A stretch of DNA of 64,000 nucleotides from an uncultured Acidimicrobiaceae bacterium (GTDB lineage: Bacteria > Actinomycetota > Acidimicrobiia > Spongiisociales > UBA5794), in NCBI GenBank assembly GCA_947259365.1, contig CAMYMC010000015.1:128599-192598 (forward strand), read 5' to 3'. Shown in pieces: positions 21,089 to 29,569 of this stretch; the stretch's first letter is position 1; each line of letters begins with the position of its first letter. Both the position numbers and the translations under genes were made by a program. Under the pieces are notes generated by a model. The model was given only the letters and a program-made list of their open reading frames with translations, had not been told where the DNA came from and did not search any database.

Positions 21089-21309
21089 TCCTGGAGCTCG
21101 GCGAAACGCCCCCGAATCTGTTCGAGCGCGTCGAGCGCACGCCGAGCGATTCCCGCTTCACGCTCCAGGAACACCCGGGTGAGGCGCACAGCGTCGCTCT
21201 CACCGCTGAGAAACGACATGCCCTCCTCGAAGCGGCTCAGCTCGGCGAAGAAGCGTTCCGGATCGAGCGCGGTGTGAACCGCGGCGAAGAGGTCGTCGGT
21301 GCTGCGCAT
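21079..21309 (-). CDS. Small helical hypothetical protein
   Basis: A 76-aa acidic, probably all-helical protein with no recognised domain (MRSTDDLFAAVHTALDPERF start, Arg/Glu-rich heptad-like C-terminal half). No strong ribosome-binding site is visible before the ATG, but the composition is protein-like and the gene ends exactly within the shared terminator hairpin, which supports a real 3' end. It follows coxG in the same direction with a 61-bp gap and could be the last gene of that run. Function unknown. Confidence 0.5.
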   Translation of the reverse strand: MRSTDDLFAAVHTALDPERFFAELSRFEEGMSFLSGESDAVRLTRVFLEREAGIARRALDALEQIRGRFAELQDDG

Positions 21310-21370
21310 TCCGCGACACTACTGGGGCCCGCCGGCCCGGCCCCGGCGTACCCCGACTACGGCCCCGCGG

Positions 21371-21946
21371 TCAGGACTCGCCGGAGCCGCTGCCGAAGAG
21401 CCGTTTGAAGAACTTCGCGATCGACGCGATCAAGCTGGAGAGGAACAGCGAGAACCCCTTCACCTCCCCCGCCTGGATCTGTGCGGCCTCCTCGGCCGTC
21501 CCGGCGCCGAGCTTGGCCTCGACGCAGGACACGAACTCACCGATGAGCCGGCTCGACATCTCCTTGATGAGACCGGTGCGCCCGAACTGGGCGGCGGCGC
21601 CGGAGAGGAGGACGTCGGCGTCGACGGTGACCCTCGTCCCGCCGTCGACCGGCTCGACCGTGTAGGCAACCATGACCTGGCCGACGCTGCCACCTGACTT
21701 GTCGACCCCTTTGCCCTTCACCGAGCCCGAACGGCTGGCCGGGTCGGCAGTCACCGTCGCCTCGCCCTCGAAGGTCGCGGTCATCGGACCCAGCTTCGCC
21801 GACACCGTTCCCGCATACGTGTTGTCACCTCGGTCCTCTGTGAGTTCGGCGCCGGGCAGGCATTGGGCGAGTTCGGGGACGTCCTGGAACAGCTCCCACA
21901 CACTCTCCGGTGGACGGCCTACTTCGATGATTTCGGTGATCTTCAC
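21371..21946 (-). CDS. coxG: CoxG-like SRPBCC protein, CO dehydrogenase accessory
   Basis: A 191-aa member of the CoxG branch of the START/SRPBCC lipid-binding fold (KITEIIEVGRPPESVWELFQ start; DVPELAQCLPGAEL is the family signature). CoxG is reported to anchor CO dehydrogenase at the membrane, and the C-terminal FLSSLIASIAKFFKRLF is an amphipathic hydrophobic tail that would suit this. GTG at 21946 follows GAGGAGG; an earlier start in frame is weaker. It is last in the coxM-S-L-XdhC/YHS-G order, supporting assignment to the form I enzyme rather than to an unrelated hydroxylase. Confidence 0.9.
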   Translation of the reverse strand: MKITEIIEVGRPPESVWELFQDVPELAQCLPGAELTEDRGDNTYAGTVSAKLGPMTATFEGEATVTADPASRSGSVKGKGVDKSGGSVGQVMVAYTVEPVDGGTRVTVDADVLLSGAAAQFGRTGLIKEMSSRLIGEFVSCVEAKLGAGTAEEAAQIQAGEVKGFSLFLSSLIASIAKFFKRLFGSGSGES

Positions 21947-22018
21947 GCATCCTCCTCGGCGCAGCCGCACGGGACTCTATCCCCGCCGGCGGCGCTGTGC
22001 GGGCAGGCCCGAGGCCGC

Positions 22019-22983
22019 TCACACGTACGCTGCGGGCTCGCTCTCGAACATCGTCTTGCAGGCCGGGCAGCAGAAGTAGTACGTCCCCGCCTCGTGCTCG
22101 ACGACGAAACGAGCGCCTTCGACGTCGACGTTCATCCCACACACCGGGTCCGCTGCAGTCTCCGGCGCGGCTGCCTCCACCGTCGTTGCGCCGCCGATAC
22201 CCCCCGAGGCGCGGATGGCGACGAGCTGGGCGAGGACGGCGACCGCGATCTCACGATGCTCGACGTGGCCAGGTCGAGCCCGGCCGGCGTGTGGATTCGC
22301 CGCAGCTCGGTGTCGGGCACCCCGCCGTCCCGAAGGTAGCCGAGGACCGTCTCCGCCCGGGCCGCCGAAGCGACGAGGCCGATGTATGGCGCCGGTGTTG
22401 CCAACGCCGCCTCGAGTGCCGGCTCGTCGTAGTGGCCCTGGGTGGCGACGACGACCGCGGTCGTGTCGTCGACACCGGCCGCGGCGAGATCCGCCACGCT
22501 CGTGAGCACGGTGGCAACGTCTGGGAAGCCGCTCCCGTCGCCACCGTCATCGACGACGCTGACCCGCCAGTCCATTGCGACGACCAGTCGGGCGAGGGCC
22601 CGCACCGCCGGGGAACGACCGACGACGACGACGTGGGGTTGGGGGAGGACGGGCTCCATGAACACCTCCAGCGCGCCCTCCGAGGCGCATGCGATGGGAA
22701 CCGTGACGACGCCGTCCCTGGTGTGGCCGTCGAGCTCCTCGGCGGGGCCGAGGTACATGAGGCGGGCCTCGCCGTCTTTGAGCACCCGGCGGGCCTCGGC
22801 GAGCACGGCCGGCTCGGCGCACGCTCCGCCGATCCAGCCGTGCACGGTGCCGTCGGCCTCGATGAGCGCCGCGCCGCCCTGCCTGCCTGAAGACGGTGCC
22901 CTGGCCCACACCACCGTCGCCATCACGAACGCTCGATGGCGACGGTGGAGGGCCGTCGCGAGCTCGAGGAGCTCGCGGTTCAC
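22019..22983 (-). CDS. XdhC-family Mo-cofactor chaperone fused to YHS domain, frameshifted
   Basis: Encodes an XdhC/CoxF-like cofactor maturation protein: N-terminal XdhC_CoxI domain (residues about 10-80) and Rossmann domain (about 105-240, HVVVVGRSPAV). The frame breaks near 22266-22270: after RRIHTPAGLDL the family end sequence GHVEHREIAVAVLAQLVAIR continues one frame over. That second frame runs on into a C-terminal YHS metal-binding domain (ADPVCGMNVD, TYYFCCPACKTMF). The total span is 965 nt, one short of 322 codons, so a single missing G in a CTGGGCC-like run explains it. It may be a sequencing error, a true mutation or programmed slippage. GTG at 22983, 19 nt after coxL. Confidence 0.8.
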
Positions 22984-23002
22984 CGGGGACCTCGAGGCTG
23001 GA

Positions 23003-25375
23003 TCACTCTGCGTGGTCCCGGATGGCCTGCCACACCCGGTCGGGCAGGACCGGCATGTCGATGTTCCTCACTCCAATGTGCGCCAGGGCGTCGATGACGG
23101 CGTTGACGTACGCCGCCGGTGACCCCACCGTCGCCGATTCGCCCACGCCCTTGGCGCCGATCGGGTGATGCGGCGAGGGCGTGACCGTCTCTCCCAGCTC
23201 GAAGCGCGGCGTCTCCCACGCCGTTGGGACGAGGTAGTCCATGAAGTTCGACCCGATGCAGTTGCCGGCTTCGTCGAAGGTGATCCACTGCATGTTCGAC
23301 ATGGCGAAACCCTCGGCGAGACCACCGTGGATCTGCCCGTCGACGATCATCGGGTTGATGCGAACCCCGCAGTCGTCGACGGCGACCATGCGGCGCACCT
23401 TCCACTCGCCCGTTCCCGAATCGAGGTCGACGACCACGATGTAGCTCCCGAACGGGTACGTCATGTTCGGCGGGTCGTAGTAGTGGACGCCTTCGAGCCC
23501 GGCCTCCATCCCCGGCGGGTGGTTGGTGTACGCGGCGAAGGCGACCTCCTGGATGGTCACCGACGACTCCGGCGAGCCGCGCACGTGGAACGCGCCCACT
23601 TCCCACTCGAGATCCTCCGGGGAGGCCTCGAGGAGATGAGCGGCGATCTCACGCGCCTTCGATCGCAGTTTGCGCGACACCATCGACGTCGCCGCCCCCG
23701 CCGTCGGCGTCGACCGCGACGCGTAGGTGCCGAGCCCGTACGGCGTGTTGTCGGTGTCGCCGTGGACGACCTTGACGTCGGTCGCCGGGATGCCCAGCTC
23801 CTCGGCGACGATCTGGGCGAAGGTCGTTTCGTGGCCCTGGCCCTGCGTCTTGACACCGAGCTTGAGGATGGCCTTCCCGGTCGGGTGGACGCGCAGCTCG
23901 GCAGAGTCGAACATCTTCAGGCCCAAGATGTCGTACTCCCCGGACGGGCCGGCCCCGACCACCTCGGTGAACGAGGCGATGCCGATGCCCATGAGCCGTC
24001 CCTCGGCTCGCGCCCGGGCCTGTTCGGCCCGCAGCTTCTCGTATCCGATCATGTCCATGGCCATGTCGAGCGCCGTCTCGTAGTCACCGGAGTCGTAGAC
24101 GAACCCGGTCGGTGAGTGGTACGGGAACTGATCCGGCTGGATGAAGTTCCTCTTGCGGAACTCGGCCGGGTCCATCCCGAGTTCGTACGCGGCGTTCTGG
24201 ACGAGGCGCTCGATGAGGAACGACGCCTCCGTCACCCGGAACGAGCACCGGTACGCCACGCCCCCGGGGGCCTTGTTCGTGTACACCCCCTTCGTCGTGA
24301 CGTGCGCCGCCGGGTAGTCGTAAGAGCCGGTGACGATGTGAAACAGCCCGGCCCGCGTCTTCGTCGGCTGGGCGTCCGCGTAGAACGCGCCCTGGTCCGA
24401 GACCATGTCCACTCTGAGTCCGAGGATCTTCCCTTCCGCGGTGACGGCGAGCTCGCCCTTCATGTAGTAGTCGCGGGCGAACCCGGTCGAGATGAGGTTC
24501 TCGGTGCGGGTCTCCACCCATTTCACCGGGGCGCCGAGCACGAGCGACGCCGCGGTGGCGACGACGTACCCGGGGTAGACCGGCACCTTGTTCCCGAATC
24601 CGCCGCCGACGTCGGGGGAGATGATCCTGATGTTGTGCTCCGGGAGCCCGGCGACGAGGGCGAAGACGGTCCGGTGGGCATGCGGGGCCTGCGACGTCAT
24701 GTAGATCGTGGCCTGGCCGGTCACCGGGCTCACGTCGGCCACCACACCGCACGTCTCGAGCGGCGATGGGTGCGAGCGCGGATAGTGGGTCTCGATGGTC
24801 ACGACCCGGTCGGCCGTGGCGAACGCCTCGGCGGTGGCGCCGGCATCCCCCGCCTCCCATTCGTAGGCGACGTTGTCGGCCTTGTCCTCGAGGTCGTCCC
24901 TGATGATCGGAGCATCCGGCTCGAGGCCTTGCATCGGGTTGACGATGGCGTCGAGCGGCTCGTAGTCGACCATGACGAGCTCTGCGCCGTCCCTGGCAAC
25001 GTAGGGGTCGGTGGCGATGACCGCCGCCACCTCCTGGCCCTGGAACCGGACCTTGTCGGTGGCAAGCACCGCCTGGGTGTCTCCCGACAGGGTCGGCATC
25101 CACGCCAGGTTGTAGCCGGCGAGCATCTCACCGGTGACGACCGCAACGACGCCGTCGAGGGCCTCGGCCGCCGAGGTGTCGATCGAGTTGATCGTCGCAT
25201 GCGCCAGCGGGCTCCGGACGAGAACCATGTGGAGCATCCGCGGCAGGACGATGTCGTCGAGATAGTTGCCGGCCCCTTGGATGAACCGGTCGTCCTCGAT
25301 ACGGCGGACGTTGTGGCCGATGCCTCCTACCTCGGGCGTGGTGATGGGAGCGTGATGATGCTGTGTCGTCGTCAT
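23003..25375 (-). CDS. coxL: Form I CO dehydrogenase large (catalytic) subunit
   Basis: A 790-aa molybdopterin-cytosine-dinucleotide subunit. The active-site loop VAYRCSFR (Cys377) is the diagnostic AYxCSFR motif of form I CoxL, where the Cys holds the Cu of the Mo-S-Cu site (Cys388 in Oligotropha). The catalytic Glu lies in GVGESATVGSP near the C-terminus, and the cofactor loop DVGGGFGNKV is present. The reaction is CO + H2O to CO2 + 2 e- + 2 H+, with electrons going to the respiratory chain. Gene order coxM-coxS-coxL on the minus strand is the canonical form I order. ATG at 25375 lies 13 nt after the coxS stop. This is the strongest evidence in the window for aerobic CO oxidation. Confidence 0.97.
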   Translation of the reverse strand: MTTTQHHHAPITTPEVGGIGHNVRRIEDDRFIQGAGNYLDDIVLPRMLHMVLVRSPLAHATINSIDTSAAEALDGVVAVVTGEMLAGYNLAWMPTLSGDTQAVLATDKVRFQGQEVAAVIATDPYVARDGAELVMVDYEPLDAIVNPMQGLEPDAPIIRDDLEDKADNVAYEWEAGDAGATAEAFATADRVVTIETHYPRSHPSPLETCGVVADVSPVTGQATIYMTSQAPHAHRTVFALVAGLPEHNIRIISPDVGGGFGNKVPVYPGYVVATAASLVLGAPVKWVETRTENLISTGFARDYYMKGELAVTAEGKILGLRVDMVSDQGAFYADAQPTKTRAGLFHIVTGSYDYPAAHVTTKGVYTNKAPGGVAYRCSFRVTEASFLIERLVQNAAYELGMDPAEFRKRNFIQPDQFPYHSPTGFVYDSGDYETALDMAMDMIGYEKLRAEQARARAEGRLMGIGIASFTEVVGAGPSGEYDILGLKMFDSAELRVHPTGKAILKLGVKTQGQGHETTFAQIVAEELGIPATDVKVVHGDTDNTPYGLGTYASRSTPTAGAATSMVSRKLRSKAREIAAHLLEASPEDLEWEVGAFHVRGSPESSVTIQEVAFAAYTNHPPGMEAGLEGVHYYDPPNMTYPFGSYIVVVDLDSGTGEWKVRRMVAVDDCGVRINPMIVDGQIHGGLAEGFAMSNMQWITFDEAGNCIGSNFMDYLVPTAWETPRFELGETVTPSPHHPIGAKGVGESATVGSPAAYVNAVIDALAHIGVRNIDMPVLPDRVWQAIRDHAE

Positions 25376-25388
25376 GTGGATCGTCCCT

Positions 25389-25859
25389 TCAGCTCGAGGC
25401 CGCGACGGTCTCGGCCGCGAGCCGGATCGCCTTGACGATGTTGATGTAGCCCGTGCAGCGGCACAGGTTCCCCGATATCGCCCACCGGATGTCGTCCTCG
25501 GACGGGTCGGGGTTCTCCTCGATGAGCACCGAGCCCACGAGCATCATCGCCGGGGTGCAGTAGCCGCACTGGAGACCGTGCGCCTCTTTGAAGGCAGCCT
25601 GGATGGGGTGCAGGTCGCCGTTCTGCTTGAGCCCCTCGACGGTCTTCACGGCGCGACCGTCGGCCTGGACGGCGAAGAGCGTGCACGACTTGACCGGGGT
25701 GCCGTCGAGGAGGACGGTGCACACCCCACAGCTCGTCGTGTCGCACCCGATGTGAGTTCCGGTCAGGCCGAGGCGGGTACGGAGGACGTCGACGAGCAGC
25801 ATCCGGGGCTCGACGTCGACGGTGTTGTCGGTGCCGTTGACGGAAATGGTGATCTCCAT
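25389..25859 (-). CDS. coxS: CO dehydrogenase [2Fe-2S] small subunit
   Basis: A 156-aa subunit with two [2Fe-2S] clusters: Cys39/44/47/59 (GCDTTSCGVCTV) and Cys98/101/133/135 ([18 protein letters not shown]). It links the Mo-Cu site of CoxL to FAD in CoxM. ATG at 25859 follows GGAGGGACC; the gene starts 10 nt after the coxM TAG stop and ends 13 nt before coxL. The cysteine positions are identical to those of the form II small subunit at 11199-11699, so the two are clear paralogues. Confidence 0.95.
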   Translation of the reverse strand: MEITISVNGTDNTVDVEPRMLLVDVLRTRLGLTGTHIGCDTTSCGVCTVLLDGTPVKSCTLFAVQADGRAVKTVEGLKQNGDLHPIQAAFKEAHGLQCGYCTPAMMLVGSVLIEENPDPSEDDIRWAISGNLCRCTGYINIVKAIRLAAETVAASS

Positions 25860-25869
25860 GGTCCCTCCC

Positions 25870-26739
25870 CTAGCCCTGGGCCGCCGCCAGCGAGGCGGTG
25901 AGGCCGCGTTCGGTGAACACCCGGACGACATCCCGCTTGTACTCCGCCGAGCCCCGGACGTCCGACGTCGGGTCGCATGCCGCTGCGGCGATACGCGCCG
26001 CCTCAGCGAAGAGCTCGACCGACGGTGCGTTGCCGACGAGGGCCTGCTCCGCGTCGGTCACCTTGAGGTTGTGGGCGTACACCGACGTGAGGGCGATGCC
26101 GGCGTTCGAGATCGAGCCGGCGTCGTCGAGCTCGAGATGGGTGGCAACGCCGACGGTCGCGTAGTCGCCGATCTTGCGCTCGAGCTTCTGATAGTTGCCG
26201 CCGCCCCGGCGGTACCGGGGGACGCGCACCTCGGTCACGAGCTCCGTCGGCTGCAACGACGTCGTGAACATGTCGACGAGGAACCCCGCGATCGGGATCA
26301 CGCGCTCGCCGCCGTCGCGGCTCTCGGCGACGACCTCGGCGTCACAGGCGAGCATGACCGACGCCCAGTCGCCCTCGGGGTCGTGGTGCGCCACCGAGCC
26401 GCACAGCGTGCCGAGGTTGCGCACGAGCGGGTCGGCGATCCACGGCGCCGCCGACGCCATCGCATCGTTCTCGGCGGCGACGACGTCGGAGCGCACGACG
26501 TCGGAGTGGCGGGCGAGGGCCTGGACCCGGAGATGACCGTTCTGGATGTCGATCGAGTCGAGGCCGCTGAGACGGTTGATGTCGACGAGCGTGCCGGGGC
26601 TGGCGAAGCGCAGCTTCATCATCGGGATGAGGCTCTGGCCGCCGGCGAGGACCTTCACCTCCCCACCGCGCTCGGCGAGGATGTCGAGGACCTCTTGTTT
26701 CGTCTCCGGGGCCACATAGTCGAAGGCTCTGGGGTACAT
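25870..26739 (-). CDS. coxM: CO dehydrogenase FAD-binding medium subunit
   Basis: A 289-aa flavoprotein subunit. It starts MYPRAFDYVAPETKQEVLD and has the FAD loops AGGQSLIPMMKLRFA (from residue 32) and RNLGTLCGSVAHHDPEGDW; the last residues of the latter (HHDPEGD) fit form I CoxM. ATG at 26739 follows GGGAGGTGG. It is the first of the coxMSL set. The 121-bp gap to phoU upstream contains inverted repeats but no clear promoter hexamers, so the set may be read from further upstream. Confidence 0.95.
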   Translation of the reverse strand: MYPRAFDYVAPETKQEVLDILAERGGEVKVLAGGQSLIPMMKLRFASPGTLVDINRLSGLDSIDIQNGHLRVQALARHSDVVRSDVVAAENDAMASAAPWIADPLVRNLGTLCGSVAHHDPEGDWASVMLACDAEVVAESRDGGERVIPIAGFLVDMFTTSLQPTELVTEVRVPRYRRGGGNYQKLERKIGDYATVGVATHLELDDAGSISNAGIALTSVYAHNLKVTDAEQALVGNAPSVELFAEAARIAAAACDPTSDVRGSAEYKRDVVRVFTERGLTASLAAAQG

Positions 26740-26791
26740 GCCACCTCCCGGGGAACGCGTCGGGACCGGCCAGTCGGGATGGCCGGCGGAG

Positions 26792-26838
26792 CACCAAGGG
26801 TGGAGGGATCGGCGCAGCTGCGCCTGGTGTCCTTGGTG
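26792..26838. repeat. Nested inverted repeats between phoU and coxM
   Basis: CACCAAGG (26792-26799) pairs with CCTTGGTG (26831-26838) and encloses the perfect 14-bp palindrome GGCGCAGCTGCGCC (26811-26824). This lies in the 121-bp gap before coxM. It could be an operator, an RNA attenuator or a weak terminator for phoU; no U-tract follows on the minus strand. Confidence 0.45.
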
Positions 26839-26860
26839 GGTTTTCGCGAGCCGGGACGGT

Positions 26861-27532
26861 TCAGACCCGGTCCTCTTTCGCCTCGTCGTAATAATCGAGG
26901 CGGTCGATCGGCATGACGAGAGACGTGAGCAGGTTCATGATGTGCGCGGTGATCCGCTTCAGGTAGCGGAAGTAGAGCGCCCTCGCCACCGCCTCGCCGG
27001 CAGCCGCGTCACTGCGGAACGCAGCCTTCACCCCGGCGTCGTGCTCGTCGAGGAAGTCGTCGGCCTTGTCGATGAGCTGCTGGGCCCGATCGGAGTCGCG
27101 AGCCTCGAACACGGCGGCCGCCTCGTCGATGAGCCCGACGACGGCGTGGCGGTACCGGTCCAGCTCCTCCCGGTCGGGTGCGTCCGAGAAGTCGGCCCCG
27201 TACCGCACGAGGTCGTAGAGATTCTTGGCGTAGTCACCGATGCGCTCCGCGTCCTTGACGATGCTCATGTAGGCGAGCACGAGCGGCAGATCGACCGTCT
27301 CGCGGACGGAGGCGTGGAGCATGAGGTCCCGCCGCACCTCCTGCTGGGCGACATTGATCCCGCGATCCGTCGAGTGGACTTCGCGCTTGGTCGCTTTCGA
27401 CTTCCCCCCACCGAAGAGAGCGTCGGTGGCCGCCTCGTACACATCTCGGCCGTCGCGCAGCATGCCGGCCAGCTTCTCCTCGACGGCCTCGACGGCGCCG
27501 TGGCCGGTGCTGCGGAAGAAATCGAAAACCAT
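26861..27532 (-). CDS. PhoU-domain protein
   Basis: A 223-aa all-helical PhoU-family protein. Both PhoU three-helix repeats are visible, with the metal-binding-type ExxxD stretches SIVKDAERIGDYAKNL and a matching KRITAHIMNLL in the second half. PhoU proteins modulate phosphate transporters or kinases. It begins 13 nt after the Na/Pi symporter gene, so it most likely regulates that transporter. It is sandwiched in the cox run without an obvious biochemical link to CO oxidation. Confidence 0.85.
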   Translation of the reverse strand: MVFDFFRSTGHGAVEAVEEKLAGMLRDGRDVYEAATDALFGGGKSKATKREVHSTDRGINVAQQEVRRDLMLHASVRETVDLPLVLAYMSIVKDAERIGDYAKNLYDLVRYGADFSDAPDREELDRYRHAVVGLIDEAAAVFEARDSDRAQQLIDKADDFLDEHDAGVKAAFRSDAAAGEAVARALYFRYLKRITAHIMNLLTSLVMPIDRLDYYDEAKEDRV

Positions 27533-27545
27533 ACGCTGCCCCCTT

Positions 27546-28691
27546 CTACCTCAAGATAGCCACACCCAGGATGGGCACGGCAAGGAAGAACACCGCCACG
27601 TAGGCGAGCGCCAACGGCTTGCGCTCCATCGCCGTCGCCGCCAGACCCTCCGCCAGACGCACCGGGACGAACCGGGTGATCCGCCACGGGTACAGCAGGA
27701 GGATGCCGGCGAGGTTGAAGAGCGTGTGGACGAACGCGATCGTCAGGCCGTCGACGGTGCCGGCGCCGAGTGCCGCGAGGAGGGCGGTGATCGTGGTCCC
27801 AACGTTGGCGCCGAGCGTGATCGGGTATGCGTTGCGAATGGCCAGCACCCCGGACGCCACGATCGGGATGAGGATCGACGTCGTGATGCTCGACGATTGG
27901 ACCGCGACCGTGACGATGGCCCCGACGACCATCCCGACCAGGCCCGACCTGGCGAGCACCGCGTTGAGGGAACGCTCGATCCGCTCGGCAACGAGCACTC
28001 GCATGTTCTTCGTGATGAACGTCAGCGTGAGGAAGATGAGCCCGATCCCGAGGACGATCATGGCGACGGCGAGGGCCGTGTCGTTGCCCATGACGACGTC
28101 GACGGCGTCCTCGAAGAGACCGGCCAGCCATTTGACTGCGCCCTTGATCGGGCTTTCGAACGTCAGCCCTGCCTCCCCTCCCGACAGGGTCTCGGAGATG
28201 CCGCGGGCGACCGAGGCCAGCACACCGGTTGCCGCCTCTATGGGGAGGAGCACGGCAACGACGATGACGTTGAAGAAGTCGTGCATCGTCGCCGCGGTGA
28301 ACGCGAGCCGGAACTCGTTGGAGCGGCGCATGTGGGCGAGCGAGACGAGCGTGTTCGTGACGGTCGTCCCGATGTTGGCGCCCATGATCATCGGAACGGC
28401 CGTCTCGACGTCGACGACACCCGCAGCGACGAGGCCGACGATCGTGGCCGTCGTCACCGAGGAGGACTGGACGAGGACGGTCGCCAGCACACCGACGAAC
28501 AGGCCGGCCACCGGGTTTGACACGCCCTCGAAGAGGGCATCGGTGAAGTCGCTGCCGAGGCCCTTGATGCCACCTTCGAGCAACCGCACCCCGGCGAGGA
28601 AGAGGTAGAGGAGCGCAATGACGAGCGCGGCGCGCAGCGCCGGGTGAATCGGGCGCCGCCGGGTGTCCACTCTGTCTGTCACACCGCTCAC
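27546..28691 (-). CDS. Na+/phosphate cotransporter (NptA/PNaS family)
   Basis: A 381-aa polytopic membrane protein with the duplicated family signature QSSS: LVQSSSVTTATI in the first half and AVQSSSITTSIL in the second, each followed by a GANxGTTxT motif (GANIGTTVTN and GANVGTTITA). It imports inorganic phosphate with Na+. The start is uncertain: GTG at 28691 keeps the protein just upstream of the first helix, while ATG at 28796 would add 35 non-hydrophobic residues and overlap the upstream permease gene by 29 bp. The separate PhoU protein downstream takes the place of the C-terminal PhoU domain fused in many homologues. Confidence 0.85.
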   Translation of the reverse strand: MSGVTDRVDTRRRPIHPALRAALVIALLYLFLAGVRLLEGGIKGLGSDFTDALFEGVSNPVAGLFVGVLATVLVQSSSVTTATIVGLVAAGVVDVETAVPMIMGANIGTTVTNTLVSLAHMRRSNEFRLAFTAATMHDFFNVIVVAVLLPIEAATGVLASVARGISETLSGGEAGLTFESPIKGAVKWLAGLFEDAVDVVMGNDTALAVAMIVLGIGLIFLTLTFITKNMRVLVAERIERSLNAVLARSGLVGMVVGAIVTVAVQSSSITTSILIPIVASGVLAIRNAYPITLGANVGTTITALLAALGAGTVDGLTIAFVHTLFNLAGILLLYPWRITRFVPVRLAEGLAATAMERKPLALAYVAVFFLAVPILGVAILR

Positions 28692-28767
28692 GTGGCCCCG
28701 GGTCGTGGACGCGCCGGGATACTTGCCGATCAGGGCGCCGTCGACAATTCGGACCGGCGCGTCGGCG

Positions 28768-29538
28768 TCAGCCGGGGAGCGGCTCGTATCTCGCATCGGC
28801 GGTGAACGCCCGGGCGGAAACGGCAAGGACCACGACGAGCACACTCACCGCAACCGCCCCGAGGATGAGGTACATGACGGCGAGCTGCACCGCAACGGCG
28901 TCGATCGGGTCGACCCCGGCGAGGAGCAGTCCGGTCATGGCACCGGGAAGGGCGACGAGTCCGACGACCTTCGTCCGCTCGATCTGGGGGATCAGCGCCG
29001 TTCGCGCTGCGAGCCGGATGGGCCGGCGCCGCGCCTCGAGCGAGCTGAATCCGAGGGCGAGCATCGCCTCGATCTCCCCCCGCTTCGCGTCGAGCTCCTC
29101 GAGGGTGCGGCGTACGGCGAGCACCGTCGACGGCATCGTGTTGCCGACGAGGATGCCGGCGATGGGGATGAGCGCGATCGGCTCCAGGGGCAGGATGCCG
29201 AGGCCGAACACCACGAGCAGGCTCGTCGCTAGTGAGGAGCCGATCGCAAGCAGGCCGATCGAGCGCAGGCCGGGGACCCCGGGAGCGCGATGGCGCACGG
29301 TCTCGGCGGCGATGACGACCATCGCCACGACCCAGAGGAACGACAGCCCGAGCGGAGCATCGGCGGCGAGGACGGGGACGAGCACGAGACCCACGACGAG
29401 AAGCTGAACAGCGGCGCGGAGGCTCGCCCACGAGATCGTCGCGGAGAGGCCGAGCTTCCGCCACGCCGAGAGGGCGACGGCCACCGCGACGAGCACGAAT
29501 GAGGCGACGACTCCCCAGAGGCCGATGGGATCATCCAC
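28768..29538 (-). CDS. FetB-like (UPF0014) ABC transporter permease
   Basis: A 256-aa membrane protein of the FetB/YbbM family, about seven hydrophobic helices, with the family segment GNTMPSTVLAVRRTLEEL and the conserved LPGAMTGLLLAGVDPIDAV. E. coli FetAB exports iron. No FetA-type ATPase is encoded nearby, so the partner must lie elsewhere or the permease works differently. GTG at 29538 begins VDDPIGLWG directly before the first helix. It follows the XdhC Rossmann gene by 31 bp in the same direction. Confidence 0.82.
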   Translation of the reverse strand: MDDPIGLWGVVASFVLVAVAVALSAWRKLGLSATISWASLRAAVQLLVVGLVLVPVLAADAPLGLSFLWVVAMVVIAAETVRHRAPGVPGLRSIGLLAIGSSLATSLLVVFGLGILPLEPIALIPIAGILVGNTMPSTVLAVRRTLEELDAKRGEIEAMLALGFSSLEARRRPIRLAARTALIPQIERTKVVGLVALPGAMTGLLLAGVDPIDAVAVQLAVMYLILGAVAVSVLVVVLAVSARAFTADARYEPLPG

Positions 29539-29569
29539 GCCGCGATTATGGCCCGCGACGGAAGCTCGC

